A stretch of 59,391 nt of DNA from Myxococcales bacterium (GTDB taxonomy: Bacteria > Myxococcota_A > Polyangia > Polyangiales > Polyangiaceae): the NCBI GenBank assembly GCA_025355005.1, contig JANXLV010000307.1, positions 1 to 59,391 on the forward strand. Direction: 5' to 3'. The notes under the pieces were generated by a model. It saw only the letters and a list, made by a program, of their open reading frames with translations. It had not been told where the DNA came from and made no database searches. Position numbers and translations under genes: made by a program. Shown piece after piece: positions 58,098 to 59,391 of the stretch. Each line of letters begins with the position of its first letter. Position 1 is the first letter of the stretch.

Positions 58098-59156
58098 CTA
58101 GAAGAGGCCGCCCTGCGCGGCGCCTCCCTGCGGTGACTTGCCCAGGTGCTCGTATGCCTTGCGCGTGGCCACGCGACCACGCGGCGTACGACCGATGAAG
58201 CCCTGCTGGAGCAGGTACGGCTCGTAGACGTCCTCGATCGTGTCGCGGGGCTCGCCCAGGGCGGCGGCGAGCGTCTCCACGCCCACGGGACCACCCTCGT
58301 AGTCCTCGATGATGATCTTGAGGAGGCGGCGGTCCATCTCGTCGAAGCCGGCGTCGTCGACCTCGAGCCGCTTGCATGCGTCGCGAACGCCAGCGGTGTC
58401 GATCTTGCCGTCGCCGAGCACGTCCGCAAAATCGCGCACGCGACGGAGAAGGCGATTCGCGATGCGCGGCGTGCCCCGTGCGCGCTTGCCGATCTCGGTG
58501 GCCGCGGCCTCCTCGATGGCGACGCCGAGCAGCGCCGCGCTCCGAAGCACGATGCGCGCGAGCTCCGGCACTGGATAGAAGTCGAGCCGCATGACGTGCC
58601 CGAACCGCGAGAAGAGCGGAGCCGTGAGGAGCCCGGTGCGCGTGGTGGCGCCGACGAGCGTGAACGGCGCGACATCGATCTGGATCGACGACGCGAACGC
58701 GCCCTCCCCTGTCATGATGTCGATGCGGAAGTCCTCGAGCGCCGGATAGAGGCTCTCCTCCACGACGGGGTTCAGGCGATGAATCTCGTCGATGAAGAGG
58801 ATGTCGTTCGGGCCGAGCTTGGTGAGCAGCCCAGCGAGCGCGCCCTTGTGCTCCACGACGGGACCGTTCGTCATGTGCAACGCGACGCCCATCTCGTGCG
58901 CGAGGATCTGCGCGAGCGTGGTCTTGCCGAGGCCGGGCGGACCACACAGGAGCAGGTGATCGAGCGGCTCGCCGCGACGCTTCGCTGCGGTCACGAAGAC
59001 GCGGAGGTTCTCCTTGTGCTTCTCCTGGCCGACGTAGTCGTCGAAGGTCTGCGGGCGAAGCGTGCGGTCGAAGCGCGTGTCGTCGCCGTGCGCGGCACCG
59101 TCGACGGGGCGCGGGTCGGGAGGCTCCGGCGCCGCTTTTTTCGGAGGTTTCGCCAC
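58098..59156 (-). CDS. ruvB: Holliday junction branch-migration ATPase RuvB
   Basis: 352 aa. Walker A GPPGLGKTT at 72-80, Walker B FIDEIHRL, sensor-1 GATTRTG, Arg-finger region SRFG, and the C-terminal winged helix (QQGFIGRTPRGR). It drives branch migration with RuvA during recombination repair. ruvA and ruvC are not adjacent in the window. The N-terminal ~25 residues are Pro/Lys-rich, longer than in E. coli. Confidence 0.97.
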   Translation of the reverse strand: MAKPPKKAAPEPPDPRPVDGAAHGDDTRFDRTLRPQTFDDYVGQEKHKENLRVFVTAAKRRGEPLDHLLLCGPPGLGKTTLAQILAHEMGVALHMTNGPVVEHKGALAGLLTKLGPNDILFIDEIHRLNPVVEESLYPALEDFRIDIMTGEGAFASSIQIDVAPFTLVGATTRTGLLTAPLFSRFGHVMRLDFYPVPELARIVLRSAALLGVAIEEAAATEIGKRARGTPRIANRLLRRVRDFADVLGDGKIDTAGVRDACKRLEVDDAGFDEMDRRLLKIIIEDYEGGPVGVETLAAALGEPRDTIEDVYEPYLLQQGFIGRTPRGRVATRKAYEHLGKSPQGGAAQGGLF

Positions 59157-59208
59157 GTCCCTCCTTCTACACGATCTTGGCGGGGACCTTGCAGGTCAGG
59201 CCGTGGAG

Positions 59209-59391
59209 ATGACCGAATCCCCTTCGTCGCGACGACGCCCGCCGGGAGACAACGCGCCTCGACCGGCGGGTTTCTTCGAGCAAAGCCGCGAACGGATGAT
59301 GTCGGACGTCCGCTACCTGCTTCGCCAGCCATCCACCCCCTGGATCGTGTTCGACCGAAGCTCGCCGCCAAGCGACAGCTCGACCTCAACC
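59209..59391 (+). CDS. Partial hypothetical ORF, divergent from ruvB
   Basis: An open frame begins at ATG 59209 and is still open at the right edge (61 codons). The start MTESPSSRRRPPGDN is Arg/Pro-rich, and FFEQSRERMMSDVRYLLRQP follows. Codon use looks coding, and it is divergent from ruvB by 52 bp, but the ribosome site is weak and the protein too short to identify. Confidence 0.4.
   Translation, partial: MTESPSSRRRPPGDNAPRPAGFFEQSRERMMSDVRYLLRQPSTPWIVFDRSSPPSDSSTST

Overview
The window is 59.4 kb of dense, GC-rich bacterial chromosome. The protein families point to a myxobacterium (Myxococcota), most likely of the Polyangia/Labilithrix type: five eukaryote-like Ser/Thr protein kinases, many Cys-anchored lipoproteins with Asp/Gly/Ala-rich linkers, an MXAN_5187-like sensor, OmpA with thrombospondin-type-3 repeats, an FHA protein, a FadL porin and an ether-lipid synthase. 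The lineage is inferred from gene content only. No rRNA, tRNA, CRISPR array, insertion sequence or prophage was seen.

Layout. 1-8.1 kb (minus): the start of a FadN-type beta-oxidation protein; an overlapping operon of AGPS-like ether-lipid synthase, acyltransferase and cytosolic kinase; a TPM/LemA pair. 8.2-15.3 kb: a beta-propeller lipoprotein, an amidohydrolase, a small ChpT-like protein, an aldo/keto reductase, a coupled LOG/HD pair and a membrane kinase. 15.3-18.4 kb: a diiron protein and its flavin/2Fe-2S reductase in one transcript, with a palindrome inside a candidate promoter. 18.4-25.4 kb: envelope lipoproteins and an Old Yellow Enzyme. 25.4-27.9 kb: an orphan methyltransferase, a lipoprotein and a SpoU/TrmH rRNA-tRNA methylase. 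27.9-39.5 kb (minus): a kinase with a repeat-rich membrane protein, then a tightly packed five-gene run made of a kinase with an AsmA-like exocytoplasmic part, an aminotransferase, a kinase with a formylglycine-enzyme-like exocytoplasmic part, an esterase lipoprotein and an ACE-like M2 peptidase. 39.7-43.7 kb: an outer-membrane protein, a DUF4398-OmpA pair and lexA with a readable operator. 43.9-51.7 kb: triheme cytochrome, cyclic-nucleotide-binding protein, FHA protein, thioredoxin reductase, FadL porin, sensor and cupredoxin-like protein. 51.7-59.4 kb: a membrane metallophosphoesterase, a split sensory kinase pair, a lipoprotein, ruvB and a partial ORF.

Together the genes describe envelope construction and sensing rather than a mobile or defence island. 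The most unusual features are the five-gene double-kinase run, the kinase/AsmA-like fusion, a cluster of at least five tiny perfect hairpins just upstream of that run, the diiron/reductase pair with its operator-like site, and several short tandem repeats, two of which span gene 3' ends including the stop codon. Many neighbours overlap by 4 bp (ATGA/GTGA), so translational coupling is common here.
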